From contig NZ_AUIC01000006.1 of NCBI RefSeq assembly GCF_000423505.1, positions 1 to 64,000 of the forward strand: a stretch of 64,000 bases of DNA, read 5' to 3'. Origin of the DNA: Pseudoclavibacter soli DSM 23366 (lineage in GTDB: Bacteria > Actinomycetota > Actinomycetes > Actinomycetales > Microbacteriaceae). The notes below the pieces were generated by a model. That model was not told where the DNA came from and did not search any database. It saw only the letters and a list, made by a program, of their open reading frames with translations. Both the position numbers and the translations under genes were made by a program. Of this stretch, positions 37,974-45,771 are shown one piece after another (positions within the stretch are counted from its first letter, which is position 1; every line of letters starts with the position of its first letter).

Positions 37974-40900
37974 CTAGAAGTCATCCAAGGGATCGTCAAC
38001 CGGAGGTGCTGACGCCTGCGGCACCACGGGCGGCGCGATTGGGGCGGCTGCTGGCTCCTGCAATATCTCTGGCTCTGGCAATGCCTCTGGCTGTGGTTCT
38101 GGTTCCACCTGTGGCGCAGCAAAGAAACTGGCCAGATCGTCGGCGAGGTCGACCGCGTCAACCACGCCTGCGTCCTCGATAACATCCTCGGCGGGCAGGT
38201 CGATGACCTCGACGTCCCCGTCGAATTCCTGGAGCACCCCGAGGCGCTGGCCGGTGTCGACGTTGATGAACTGGCTGAGGTCTGGCTTCATCTCCTCCGG
38301 TAGGGGCGCTCGACGGGCGGCGAGCTCCGTGGCGAGCGCGCTCTGAGGCGCAAACCAACTCTGCACCACCTGGGTGGGGCCGACTAGAGGCTCCCAGAGA
38401 CCGCGGCCCTTCGGTATGAAACTCCCCAGATCGGGGGCATCGTCTGGGTTCCTCAGTGCGCTCATGCGGTCGCCGTAGGATGCCTTGCCCAATAGGGTGC
38501 GGGCGAGGTTCGTTTTCAGGTCACCGCCGGGGATGGCGTCAAGCGTCTTGGCTGAGAGCTTCTGCGTGCCCAGTAAGAGCGTCACCCCCGCTGAACGTGC
38601 CTCTCGGGCGATCTTCCCGGTCATCACACCGATAGTGGCCTTGTCCTGATTGAGGCGGATGATGTGCTCGCGTTCGGCTTCCTGCTCTGGGTCATTTGAC
38701 GCGTCGGGCACAATCTCCTTGCCCAGCAGACTGGTGAACTCGTCGATGAGAACCCAGATGCGCTGCGGACGCACTTCACTCGGCAAATCGGTGAACGACG
38801 GGACACCGTGTGTCGCATTCAGATTCTTGCGCTCGACCACTTGCGCGTACACGCACTTCAACGCGGCGGCAGCGGTCTCGATCGAGTCTGCGAACGCGGA
38901 CGCGTACGGGCGAACGAAGTTGAAGTCCGCTCCGCCTTTCATCGGGTCGATGATGTAGACCAGCTCGCTGTGTGCGGCGGCCGAGGTGATGAAGGTCTGG
39001 GCGAGGACTGACTTGCCGGCTCCAGAAACTCCGGCCAGCATGGCATGACCGTCCTTCGGGTCGAAGATGACGGGTTCCCCCTCAACGCCCATCGCGAAGG
39101 GTACCTTGCCGCTGTCGGCAAGTGAGTCGATCAGGTCGAAGTCGTAGGGGACCAGCGACGGCAGGGGGTTCTGTCGGCAGACGAGCATCCTCACATGGTC
39201 TGGCCCCTCCTCCGAGTCACGGATGTCGATGAAGTCGTTGCCGCTGGCGGCGCGCAGCTTCGCCGTCTTCTCGCGGATGTCTGAGGCTGCGAGCCCGAGT
39301 GGTAGCCGGAACGTCAGATCCGCCACCTGCTCATTGTGCGGCAGCGTAGATACTGTGAGCAGCTGGGGTACGACGCCCGTCTCGGAGACCACTTTCGCGG
39401 CGAGGAAGGTCTGCTCCCAGCTGAGGCGGGAGACGAACTCTCGAGCATCGTCGTCTGCGAACACGATTCCGGGCGCGCCGGGGTCAGCGCCGGTGACGAT
39501 GGTCACCTGGCCGGTGCCGGCACGGTCGACAATCAGCCATTCGGCCCCAAGTGTCTGCCGAATACGGTCGGAGACGCGGCGCAGCGCGTCCAGAGTGACA
39601 CCGTCTGCAAGGAAGAACTCCATCTTCCAGATGGTTCCGCTGCTGTCTGCCGCGGTCAGCGCGGTCAGCCGGAACAAGTGGGAACGCCCGAGCTTCGCTG
39701 CGTCGAACGCGTGATTCATGAACCCGGCGAGCAGCAGCCGTTGGGGTTCGTTTCCGCGGCGGGACGGGGTGAGATCCTGCGGCAGTGTGGGTAAGTCGGT
39801 GCCCGCTGGGACTGAGACCACCATGAGTGCTTCTGCATGCGCACGCCCCTCGCGCGAAGCGGGATCTTTCCACGGCTGCACCGAGGCAAACGGGGCCGCC
39901 TTCAAGGTGGTGCGCAGCTTGTGCTCGGTGTCTTGGTTGGAGAACTCTTTCGGTGTCACGCCCTGCGGTGTGACGAACCCCCATGTGCCGACCGTGATAC
40001 GACGATGTGCGCCTGTAGCACGGTCGATGTGCTCGTAGACCTGTGTGCGTTCCGTGGACGGCTGCAGGACGGGCTTTCGCCCACCCTGTTTGACGATGTC
40101 GGTCCAGCGCTGATCCCAGCGCCTGATCTTTTCCAACTCAGCGAATCTGGCCGTCCAATGCGGCTGGATGCGTGCGGAAGGGCGATCAGGTGACGAGATC
40201 AGTGCACCGAGATAGGTGCAGTCATTCTCCGGGTCAGTGATCATTTCGACGCCGAGTTCGGCGCCGACACGGTCGAAGATCCCCAGATCCGCCAGCACCT
40301 GGGTGCTCGCGTCCGGCATCATCGGGCACACCCACATCGCGCCATAGGCGGTCAGTGAGTCGTCGAAGTTCATGCCGCCGTTCTGCTCGCTTGGCGGGTC
40401 TGTGATTGGAGCCAGTTGAGTGAGCACCAGCGGCGGCAGCTTCTGCACGGCATTGCATGTGCGGGCGGCCACGGACTCCAGTGCCAGACGAGCCACCTGT
40501 TCATCTGTCTCGACAGAGTTCAGATCCGGCCAACCGTCACTGTTCCACGTGACCGCACGGAACCGCGTAGGGTGCGCCGTGCCCTCGACCGGCTGCCCCT
40601 GCGTGTCGACGCTCGGTTCCGTCAGCAAAGCGATGGTCGAGCTCGGGTCGATGACAGTCTCGAAGTCTGCCAGTCGGGGGAACATGCCCTTTGCCCCGAC
40701 TTCCGGCGGTGCGTCGAAAGTGTCGATGTGAATGGCCCCATCCTGAAGGATGCGGCGCCCGATCAGACGAGGTGCGGGGTCGATTTTGAGCACCTCCCAG
40801 CGTGGCCCCCACTCAGCACGAGCATCTCGGTCGGCTCTCCACTGCGCAGTGGCATCACGGTGACCTGCCACCTGAACCCCGGCGAGCAGCACAGCCACAC

Positions 40901-41540
40901 CGGAGGCGACCACCGTGGCAACACCCAGCTGCGGCAGCCAGAGCAACCCGACGACGACAACGCCGGCCGCGAACAAAGCGGCTGTCGCAGTGATCAGCAC
41001 CGGTCGCAGCTTTCGAGTCCTCAACGTGGCAATGGCGTCTGCAACGGAAACTCCCGGGCGTGGCTGTACATCGTCGGCGTAGGCGCGCGCCAGCGCCGGC
41101 AAACCGAGCGTGAGCATGAAACCCGCCCATGCGTCAAGGATGGCGAACAGCGGTGCCGCGGTGGTTGCGAACACTGACGCCAGCGGCAGAAACCAGCAGG
41201 CAACGCCGACGGCTGCGGCCGTCAGGACATTGACCAGCGGCGGCCACCCAATGGCAGCCCGGTCGGGCATCAACAGACCGAAACGCAGATCACGGAGCAT
41301 CTGGTGACGGCGCATGGCGCGCGCCTCACCGGGGTGCGCCGGCTGGATGCGTCCGGTCTTATCCTTGCGTCCGGTGAGAATCGGCGGCTGCGTCAGCCAG
41401 CCTGCGAACATCCCGAGACCCCACAGCACCAGCGGCGCCGGCGCGCGCCACACGAGCCACACGATCACCGCGACAGGCAGCGCTGCAGCCAATGCCCACG
41501 GTGCGTAATCGGTCTCGCCGGTCGGTGTGCGTACGGCCAT
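37974..41540 (-). CDS. FtsK/TraB-type DNA translocase, 1188 aa
   Basis: Membrane-bound ATPase that pumps DNA. N-terminal membrane helices (ALAAALPVAVIVWLVWRAPA; a second group around residues 85-145 and 180-215) anchor it. A long middle region follows, then the motor domain near residue 830-1080. Walker A is AGVSGAGKSVLAQTFI, followed by YIIDPMKGGADFNFV, Walker B is IWVLIDEFTSLLG, and GVTLLLGTQKLSAKTLD comes later. The C-terminus is a Pro/Glu-rich tail. It could be the double-strand TraB-like pump or a coupling ATPase alongside the VirD4-like protein at 63127. It follows the NERD gene with 9 nt, with GAGAGG before the ATG. Confidence 0.9.
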   Translation of the reverse strand: MAVRTPTGETDYAPWALAAALPVAVIVWLVWRAPAPLVLWGLGMFAGWLTQPPILTGRKDKTGRIQPAHPGEARAMRRHQMLRDLRFGLLMPDRAAIGWPPLVNVLTAAAVGVACWFLPLASVFATTAAPLFAILDAWAGFMLTLGLPALARAYADDVQPRPGVSVADAIATLRTRKLRPVLITATAALFAAGVVVVGLLWLPQLGVATVVASGVAVLLAGVQVAGHRDATAQWRADRDARAEWGPRWEVLKIDPAPRLIGRRILQDGAIHIDTFDAPPEVGAKGMFPRLADFETVIDPSSTIALLTEPSVDTQGQPVEGTAHPTRFRAVTWNSDGWPDLNSVETDEQVARLALESVAARTCNAVQKLPPLVLTQLAPITDPPSEQNGGMNFDDSLTAYGAMWVCPMMPDASTQVLADLGIFDRVGAELGVEMITDPENDCTYLGALISSPDRPSARIQPHWTARFAELEKIRRWDQRWTDIVKQGGRKPVLQPSTERTQVYEHIDRATGAHRRITVGTWGFVTPQGVTPKEFSNQDTEHKLRTTLKAAPFASVQPWKDPASREGRAHAEALMVVSVPAGTDLPTLPQDLTPSRRGNEPQRLLLAGFMNHAFDAAKLGRSHLFRLTALTAADSSGTIWKMEFFLADGVTLDALRRVSDRIRQTLGAEWLIVDRAGTGQVTIVTGADPGAPGIVFADDDAREFVSRLSWEQTFLAAKVVSETGVVPQLLTVSTLPHNEQVADLTFRLPLGLAASDIREKTAKLRAASGNDFIDIRDSEEGPDHVRMLVCRQNPLPSLVPYDFDLIDSLADSGKVPFAMGVEGEPVIFDPKDGHAMLAGVSGAGKSVLAQTFITSAAAHSELVYIIDPMKGGADFNFVRPYASAFADSIETAAAALKCVYAQVVERKNLNATHGVPSFTDLPSEVRPQRIWVLIDEFTSLLGKEIVPDASNDPEQEAEREHIIRLNQDKATIGVMTGKIAREARSAGVTLLLGTQKLSAKTLDAIPGGDLKTNLARTLLGKASYGDRMSALRNPDDAPDLGSFIPKGRGLWEPLVGPTQVVQSWFAPQSALATELAARRAPLPEEMKPDLSQFINVDTGQRLGVLQEFDGDVEVIDLPAEDVIEDAGVVDAVDLADDLASFFAAPQVEPEPQPEALPEPEILQEPAAAPIAPPVVPQASAPPVDDPLDDF

Positions 41541-41549
41541 GGAGTCCTC

Positions 41550-42125
41550 TCAGGCGTTGATGGCCAGTTCGGCCAGTCGGTCAGTGATTGCAGGTGTGCC
41601 TGAGCGCCGCCGAATAATCGGGTGACGCGCGAAGACTGGCCCGCTGACCGCCTTGGTTGCCCCCACCGGGTGGTAGGCAAATGTGCGCAGGGGAGTCGAC
41701 TGGTTAGACGGCCAGATCACCAGCAGCTGGTGGATACGAGCACCAGTGCGCAGGAATCCACGGATGCCGTCCGCGGCCATTGGCAGCGTTCGCTTATCCG
41801 CAGGTGGGAAACGTGTCAGTCCTCGCCGTGTAGTGCCACCGAGCGTCCAGTAGAAGCCCGGCTTCCAGACCTTTGAGTCGATCAGCCAGACGTCGGCTCC
41901 GCTGACGACAATGTGGTCGATGTTCGCTGAGATGCCCGGGATCGGGATTCGGCAATCGTGGATCACGTCAGGACCGCCGGGCTGGTTCGCCAGGCGGTTG
42001 AGGATCTCTGCCGTCCGCTGTTCGCCGGCAGCCCCGATCCTCGCGACATCCTGATTGGCGGCCCAAGCCTCAGAATGGCCGAGCGACCCCGCCGCATTGC
42101 CGAGAATCCTTCCGGATGGGCGCAT
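41550..42125 (-). CDS. NERD-domain protein, 191 aa
   Basis: Nuclease-related domain with the restriction-like core. It contains GAAGEQRTAEILNRLANQPG, then VIHDCRIPIPGISANIDHIV, and LIDSKVWKPG, in which Asp and Asp-x-Lys would be catalytic. NERD proteins often accompany helicases and mobile DNA; their substrate is not settled. The start overlaps the stop of the upstream small membrane protein (TGATG), and the translocase gene follows directly, so it probably works with DNA transfer. Confidence 0.85.
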   Translation of the reverse strand: MRPSGRILGNAAGSLGHSEAWAANQDVARIGAAGEQRTAEILNRLANQPGGPDVIHDCRIPIPGISANIDHIVVSGADVWLIDSKVWKPGFYWTLGGTTRRGLTRFPPADKRTLPMAADGIRGFLRTGARIHQLLVIWPSNQSTPLRTFAYHPVGATKAVSGPVFARHPIIRRRSGTPAITDRLAELAINA

Positions 42126-42253
42126 CAGATGAACGCCCGGATGAGGGTGATCACCGTGCCGATGACCAGCAGTGCCGCCAGCCCATACATGACCCCCTGA
42201 GCCCGGGGGTCGTCGATGAGTTTCGAATGGTCGCTCTTATTGTGTTCTGCCAT
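42125..42253 (-). CDS. Small membrane protein, 42 aa
   Basis: AEHNKSDHSKLIDDPRAQG followed by one membrane helix (YGLAALLVIGTVITLIRAF). It overlaps the NERD start. The ATG has CCGCATAG close upstream (last A of CATA at -11) and no Shine-Dalgarno sequence. Small single-helix proteins of this kind are common in actinobacterial transfer operons. Function unknown. Confidence 0.65.
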   Translation of the reverse strand: MAEHNKSDHSKLIDDPRAQGVMYGLAALLVIGTVITLIRAFI

Positions 42254-42262
42254 GTCACATGG

Positions 42263-42270
42263 CTATGCGG
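42263..42270 (-). promoter_or_regulatory. Gene-junction element, CCGCATAG form
   Basis: CCGCATAG, 10-17 nt before the ATG at 42253, right after the stop of the lipoprotein gene. Confidence 0.45.
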
Positions 42271-42278
42271 CGGACGGC

Positions 42279-42677
42279 TCAGACTTCCGGGATTCCCGGC
42301 AGGCAGGTGTTGCCGATCGGGTGCTTCGAGTCGGCGGTGACAGCTCCATCCGGATAGCGCTTGACGATCACGCAGTGCCCGTCTTGTAGACGAGCCCCGA
42401 CTTCGATGAAATCCGCAGCGAGATCGCCGGGGGTGCGGTCAGGGGAGACCTGCAGCCGGTAAAGGCTCACGTCGGTGCTCTGCACTGCAGCGGTGATCGA
42501 GTCATGACCGTACTCGGCGCCCGTGACCGCATCGACGATCGTCTGGTCGGCGCCGGACAGCGCAGATGTTGACGGGGTGGTCGTGTGGGGTGACTCCGGG
42601 GCGGAGGTCTCGAGTGCGGCACAGCCAGTGAGTCCGACGCTGACGGCGAGCAGGACTGCGAATGGGGACATCCTCAC
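42279..42677 (-). CDS. Lipoprotein, 132 aa
   Basis: Signal sequence with lipobox LTGC (PFAVLLAVSVGLTGCAALE), so the mature protein is fixed outside the membrane by a lipidated Cys. A Ser/Thr/Pro linker precedes a small domain with two Cys (HCVIVKRYPDGAVTADSKHP, NTCLPG) that may form a disulfide. The start GTG overlaps the stop of the upstream small membrane protein (GTGA). It could be an entry-exclusion or channel-associated lipoprotein, judged from position only. Confidence 0.75.
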   Translation of the reverse strand: MRMSPFAVLLAVSVGLTGCAALETSAPESPHTTTPSTSALSGADQTIVDAVTGAEYGHDSITAAVQSTDVSLYRLQVSPDRTPGDLAADFIEVGARLQDGHCVIVKRYPDGAVTADSKHPIGNTCLPGIPEV

Positions 42678-42850
42678 GAGCCGACCACCTCAGACCCAGT
42701 CTCGACGAACCGCTCGGTCATCCATGGGTAGACGATCGGGTTCAGCAGCCACACGTAGGCAATCGCTGCAAGTGCACCCAGTGCGACCAGCACCAGCAGC
42801 AGACGGGCCCAGCGCGGGGCTGAAACCAAATTCCAGATGAGGGTGATCAC
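42674..42850 (-). CDS. Small membrane protein, 58 aa
   Basis: GTG start overlapping the sortase stop. One hydrophobic helix (ARLLLVLVALGALAAIAYVW), then a short outside tail ending ETGSEVVGS. It overlaps the lipoprotein start. Not recognised; part of the sortase-lipoprotein unit. Confidence 0.65.
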   Translation of the reverse strand: MITLIWNLVSAPRWARLLLVLVALGALAAIAYVWLLNPIVYPWMTERFVETGSEVVGS

Positions 42851-43566
42851 TGAAGCTCCTTCGGTGTGCCGCCGTCACGGGGGTAGAACCCCACATAGTC
42901 GGCGTAGGTGATCAGGCGTTCGCCGTTTGTCGACGGATATGGGTTGCAGGTGGTCAGGGTGAGTGTGGCATCTGAGGCTTGCAGGACACCCAGCTGAGTC
43001 GATGTATGCGGCACTGGGTTGAGTACATCCACCGCATTCGCCCAGACGTATTCCTGCGATCGGTAGGTGTACTGATACCAGCCGGCCTCAGTCTCCATCC
43101 AGATGCTGTCACCAGGGCGCAGCTGCGGTGCATCTTTCAGAGACGAGCCGAACCCGCCCCGATGCGAGGCGACGGCGAAATTGCCCGCCTGCCCGAGCAG
43201 ACTCGTACTCGGATAATGCCCGGCACCAATATGGTTCAGCGAGTTGGCGCCGGTGTTCTCCGCGACTGCCCGGGACCACCCCTGACCGAGCCGGGGGATA
43301 TGCATCACAGCGAACGTCTGTCCATCGGACACGGGAGTCACAGGTGCGTCTGTCTGCGGTTCGGGGTCGCCGTCCGTCGCCGGAGTTGCCCATTGCGATG
43401 AGACCCCGTCGGCGATCTCCTGCTGAGCGGAGGCGACTTCTGGATTATGTACATACAGGAACCATGGCAGGAACCCTCCAGCGAGCACGCCGAATGCGAG
43501 CAGCAGCTCAGAGAGCACACCGAGTGCGACCGAGGCCGGCGTGGCCCTACGTGTGCGACGAGTCAT
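42847..43566 (-). CDS. Class E sortase, 239 aa
   Basis: Housekeeping-type transpeptidase of actinobacteria that anchors LAxTG proteins to the wall. The N-terminal membrane helix is VLSELLLAFGVLAGGFLPWF. The catalytic His is in FAVASHRGGFG, the Cys in LTLTTCNPYPSTNGERLITY, and the Arg follows within the same motif. The window encodes two LAxTG substrates (7184 and 24242), so enzyme and clients travel together. The ATG at 43566 has AGAGAGG upstream and a CGCATAGTCC element about 43 nt upstream. It is the first gene leftward from the candidate origin. Confidence 0.92.
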   Translation of the reverse strand: MTRRTRRATPASVALGVLSELLLAFGVLAGGFLPWFLYVHNPEVASAQQEIADGVSSQWATPATDGDPEPQTDAPVTPVSDGQTFAVMHIPRLGQGWSRAVAENTGANSLNHIGAGHYPSTSLLGQAGNFAVASHRGGFGSSLKDAPQLRPGDSIWMETEAGWYQYTYRSQEYVWANAVDVLNPVPHTSTQLGVLQASDATLTLTTCNPYPSTNGERLITYADYVGFYPRDGGTPKELQ

Positions 43567-43607
43567 GGATAAGCCTCTCTGCGAGCGAGACCGCTCACAC
43601 GAAGGGA

Positions 43608-43616
43608 CTATGCGGC
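43608..43616 (-). promoter_or_regulatory. Gene-junction element, CCGCATAGTCC form
   Basis: TGCCGCATAGTCC, about 43 nt before the sortase start; the first element left of the origin-like region. Confidence 0.45.
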
Positions 43617-43791
43617 ACCAGTTGGACACCTGCGGCTGGCTGCCAGCTCGATCTCGGCTTTCGAGCCGTTTTTGGGGCTTGTCCTACTTGTCCGCGGCTT
43701 GTCCGCAGAGCTTGCGGACAGATTTTCCCTTGTGATTACTGGGCTGTAGGGGCCTGTCCTCTCTGTCTGTCTATTTAAGTGATCTGTTAAA

Positions 43792-43839
43792 GAGAGAGAG
43801 ATATATATAGGGGCTGGGGGAGATATATATTTCTCTCTC
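43792..43839. repeat. AT-rich inverted repeat (possible unwinding element)
   Basis: A GA-run followed by an AT-run (43792-43808) is mirrored by an AT-run and a CT-run (43823-43839), 16 of 17 positions pairing with a 14-nt spacer. It is the most AT-rich stretch in this region and lies between two iteron groups, as duplex-unwinding elements do. Confidence 0.5.
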
Positions 43840-43899
43840 ACATACGAAGGGGGTCCCCTCGGGCGTTTTTTGCGGACAGGGTGTTGGAGGGCTGTTTTG

Positions 43900-43920
43900 C
43901 CCCGGAATTCCGGGGTTTTT
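43900..43920 (+). terminator. Rho-independent terminator
   Basis: CCCCGG-AATT-CCGGGG followed by TTTTT on the plus strand. It faces rightward transcripts from the 43.6-43.9 kb region, where no protein gene is seen, so a small RNA may end here. Confidence 0.6.
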
Positions 43921-44104
43921 GTTGTCCGCGGGCTGTGCGGACAGGCTGCGGACAGGTAGGACGTGGGTGGGTTTTTGGGTGTTTTCGGGGTGTGTGGTTT
44001 TTGGTGGTGGGGTGTCCGCGAGGGGGCTGGTTCCGCGTGTTTCCGGGGAAGAACGGGGTTTTGGGGTGGTGATTTTTGGGGGTTGTGGGGGTTGACAGGG
44101 GGTG

Positions 44105-44165
44105 TTAGGCTTGGCTGCACCAGCTTCGCTACTGTCCTCCGCTCACCTGCCGCAGCCAAGCCTAA
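44105..44165. repeat. Long hairpin A (14-bp stem)
   Basis: Arms TTAGGCTTGGCTGC (44105-44118) and GCAGCCAAGCCTAA (44152-44165) pair perfectly around a 33-nt loop. TTGACAGGGGGTG lies directly before it. It is a diverged copy of hairpin B, with base changes on both arms that keep pairing. Confidence 0.65.
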
Positions 44166-44302
44166 AAGTGCTTTTCGGGGGTGTTTTCTGGGGCTTCTGG
44201 CTTGTTTCTCCTTCTCTTGTGACTCTGTTTGGGGTGCATTTGTGCCTATTTTCGGTACAAAGGTGCCCGTTTTGGGGGTTGTGTGGGGGGTTGACAGGGG
44301 TG

Positions 44303-44362
44303 TTAGGCTTGGCCGCGGCAGCTTCACTCAAGTGCCCGCTCACCTGCCGCGGCCAAGCCTAA
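44303..44362. repeat. Long hairpin B (19-bp stem)
   Basis: Arms TTAGGCTTGGCCGCGGCAG (44303-44321) and CTGCCGCGGCCAAGCCTAA (44344-44362) pair perfectly around a 22-nt loop. TTGACAGGGGTG precedes it, as in hairpin A, 198 bp away. CTCACCTGCCGC in the loop and right arm is shared by both copies. Confidence 0.65.
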
Positions 44363-44477
44363 AGTACTCTTCAGAGCTGCTGAAGCGGGTTCTGAGCCCC
44401 CCGCGCGCGATCTCTCACGATCGATTGAATGGCAGCAAGATCAGTTCCAGTGCACCACTTCGACGGGGTTCGGGAGG

Positions 44478-45011
44478 ATGTCAAGTTCGCATAACTGTCT
44501 GGCGTGGGACAACCGAACGATCAACAAGGTCAATACACGCAGAGAGCTCTCCCGAGTCGCGCCGGCCGAAGTTCTGGATGCTCTGAAGAATGAGCATGCA
44601 GGCCGACCCCGGCGTGGTGGCAGTCAGCTGAGAGGCCTCCGTGCACTCATCCGCCGCGCCGCAACGAACGCAGGCAAGTGCGACACCTGCAGCAGGGCGG
44701 TCTCGCGGGCAGTGGAGCAGGCACGGCGCGGCGGCGACCCAGTGCTTCCGAGAGGCTCTGGCTACGCAGATGAGGACTTGATCGCAGAGCTCTGCTGTGT
44801 GATCGAAGACGCGGCTAAGGCACGCCGAATGCATAGTCACGATCTGGGCCAGTCGAATCAACTGCTCGAAGCTGTCCTCGCTGACGACAGCGCACGGCAA
44901 CTGCGGGCGAGCGACGGAACCCTGAGCGGACTCGGCGCCGACCTGATCGCGTTGGCGGTCCTGCTGGAGGGCCCGCGCACAACAGAGGAACAGGAAGGGG
45001 GTGGTGTCTGA
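44478..45011 (+). CDS. Hypothetical protein, 177 aa
   Basis: First gene rightward from the candidate origin. Basic N-terminal half (VNTRRELSRVAPAEVLDALK, GRPRRGGSQLRGLRALIRRA) with a CDTC pair that could bind zinc, and an Ala/Glu/Leu helical C-terminal half. GGGAGG lies before the ATG. The stop overlaps the next start (TGATG). A DNA-binding or initiator role would fit the position, but no known motif is seen. Confidence 0.65.
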   Translation: MSSSHNCLAWDNRTINKVNTRRELSRVAPAEVLDALKNEHAGRPRRGGSQLRGLRALIRRAATNAGKCDTCSRAVSRAVEQARRGGDPVLPRGSGYADEDLIAELCCVIEDAAKARRMHSHDLGQSNQLLEAVLADDSARQLRASDGTLSGLGADLIALAVLLEGPRTTEEQEGGGV

Positions 45012-45268
45012 TGCACACGAAGATCACCTGTTCCGAGCGCGACCACCTGCTCGGGACACCCATTGGGAAAGACTGGTGCGTTGTTTCGTCACTGACCGAC
45101 CCTTGGGGCGAATTCGGTGCACCAAAGATCACAACCACCTGGGGCCGCGGCTCAGAGCGTGTCCGAGATACCCGGCATCCAGAGATCGGGCAATATGCGC
45201 CGAGTCCCGGGCATCCAGACACAGCACCGTGCGAACACGAGCACTGGTTCGAACAGGAGTTTGAGTGA
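45011..45268 (+). CDS. Hypothetical protein, 85 aa
   Basis: Small protein with Trp, His and Cys spread along its length (CSERDHLLGTPIGKDWCVVS, CEHEHWFEQEFE), which suggests a metal or nucleic-acid contact. It is coupled to genes on both sides (TGATG and GTGA overlaps). Not recognised. Confidence 0.6.
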   Translation: MHTKITCSERDHLLGTPIGKDWCVVSSLTDPWGEFGAPKITTTWGRGSERVRDTRHPEIGQYAPSPGHPDTAPCEHEHWFEQEFE

Positions 45269-45423
45269 TCTTGACAGCAGTTGTTGCAGGAATTGTCGTT
45301 GTCGTTGCACTGGCGGCGGGCGCCTACCAACGCATCAGCCTTCGCAGTGCCGAATGTGCGCCGGATGATGCTCGCTGGGAAGCGGAACAAATCGCCTCCT
45401 GCGCTGCACGCCGGAGTGCCTGA
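45265..45423 (+). CDS. Small membrane protein, 52 aa
   Basis: GTG start overlapping the previous stop. An N-terminal membrane helix (LTAVVAGIVVVVALAAGAY) and a short tail with two Cys (ISLRSAECAPDDARWEAEQI, SCAARRSA). Function unknown; the next gene codes for a putative lipoprotein. Confidence 0.6.
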   Translation: MILTAVVAGIVVVVALAAGAYQRISLRSAECAPDDARWEAEQIASCAARRSA

Positions 45424-45439
45424 TCCTCAGTCGGCCCTT

Positions 45440-45448
45440 CCGCGCACA
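45440..45448 (+). promoter_or_regulatory. Gene-junction element CCGCGCACA
   Basis: Exact 9-mer, about 31 nt before the ATG at 45479, which has GAAGGAG. Confidence 0.5.
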
Positions 45449-45478
45449 GGTATCTGCGTACAACACGAAGGAGTCCAT

Positions 45479-45720
45479 ATGCACACCCGTTCATTTGCCA
45501 GAGCGTTCGCCGCCACTCTGCTGATCCCCCTCTCTCTCTGCTTGCCCTGTCCGGGTGCGCCAGAGACGACGCAGATGTCACTCCAGTGACCGTGACGAGC
45601 ACCTCCGGACTGACCGTCCAGCATGTGGACGTGGACGGTCGCGATATCACCTGCGTAGTGCTCACCGGGTCGCAGGGAAGAGGGCTCAGCTGCGACTGGT
45701 CCGGCTCGGGCCAGAATTGA
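45479..45720 (+). pseudogene. Lipoprotein gene out of frame at a (CT)5 repeat, possibly phase-variable
   Basis: From ATG 45479 the frame gives a signal-like start (HTRSFARAFAATLLIPLS) but then leaves the lipobox frame and stops at 45589. Removing one CT unit from the CTCTCTCTCT run at 45530-45539 joins it to LLALSGC, a perfect lipobox. A mature protein of about 55 residues follows (ARDDADVTPVTVTSTSGLTV, ending DWSGSGQN) and ends at 45720. The ribosome site GAAGGAG and the CCGCGCACA element are intact. Both halves look well kept, so this is either a very recent mutation or an OFF state of a slippage switch. Confidence 0.75.
45530..45539 (+). repeat. (CT)5 dinucleotide run in the lipoprotein signal sequence
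   Basis: Five CT units; four units would restore the lipoprotein reading frame. A short run for slippage, so switching would be slow if it occurs. Confidence 0.6.
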
Positions 45721-45725
45721 TCGCC

Positions 45726-45734
45726 CCGCGCACA
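45726..45734 (+). promoter_or_regulatory. Gene-junction element CCGCGCACA
   Basis: Exact 9-mer, 38 nt before the start of the RNA-repair gene at 45772, which has AGAGGAG. Confidence 0.5.
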
Positions 45735-45771
45735 GTGGTTCAGTCAAAGAAACGGCTAAGAGGAGATCATC

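Larger units (their letters stand above)
43679..44019. repeat. Heptamer iterons TGTCCGC/GCGGACA, eight exact copies
   Basis: Exact copies at 43689, 43700, 43714 (reverse), 43872 (reverse), 43923, 43937 (reverse), 43948 (reverse) and 44013; a near copy starts at 43679. Two neighbouring pairs are 11 bp apart, one helical turn, in each orientation, and 43923/43937 form an inverted pair. This is the usual arrangement of binding sites for an initiator or partition protein. Confidence 0.65.
43567..44477. other. Non-coding control region, candidate replication or transfer origin
   Basis: About 910 nt without a convincing gene, between leftward transfer genes and the rightward phage-like block. Base use differs sharply from the neighbours: AT-rich patch (43785-43845), strand-biased G/T-rich runs (43960-44100 and 44170-44300), heptamer iterons, one clear terminator and two long hairpins. 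No replication protein is recognised nearby, so oriV, oriT or both remain possible. Confidence 0.6.

Noticed and set aside
40416-41177. 253-codon rightward open frame opposite the translocase gene
   Set aside because: It lies wholly inside the FtsK/TraB-like gene, has Arg/His/Gln-rich composition typical of antisense frames in high-GC DNA, and no start signals.
44095-44110. TTGACA followed by TAGGCT before hairpin A read as a -35/-10 promoter
   Set aside because: The spacing is only 8 nt, far from the usual 17, although the same arrangement recurs before hairpin B. It is treated as part of the repeat.
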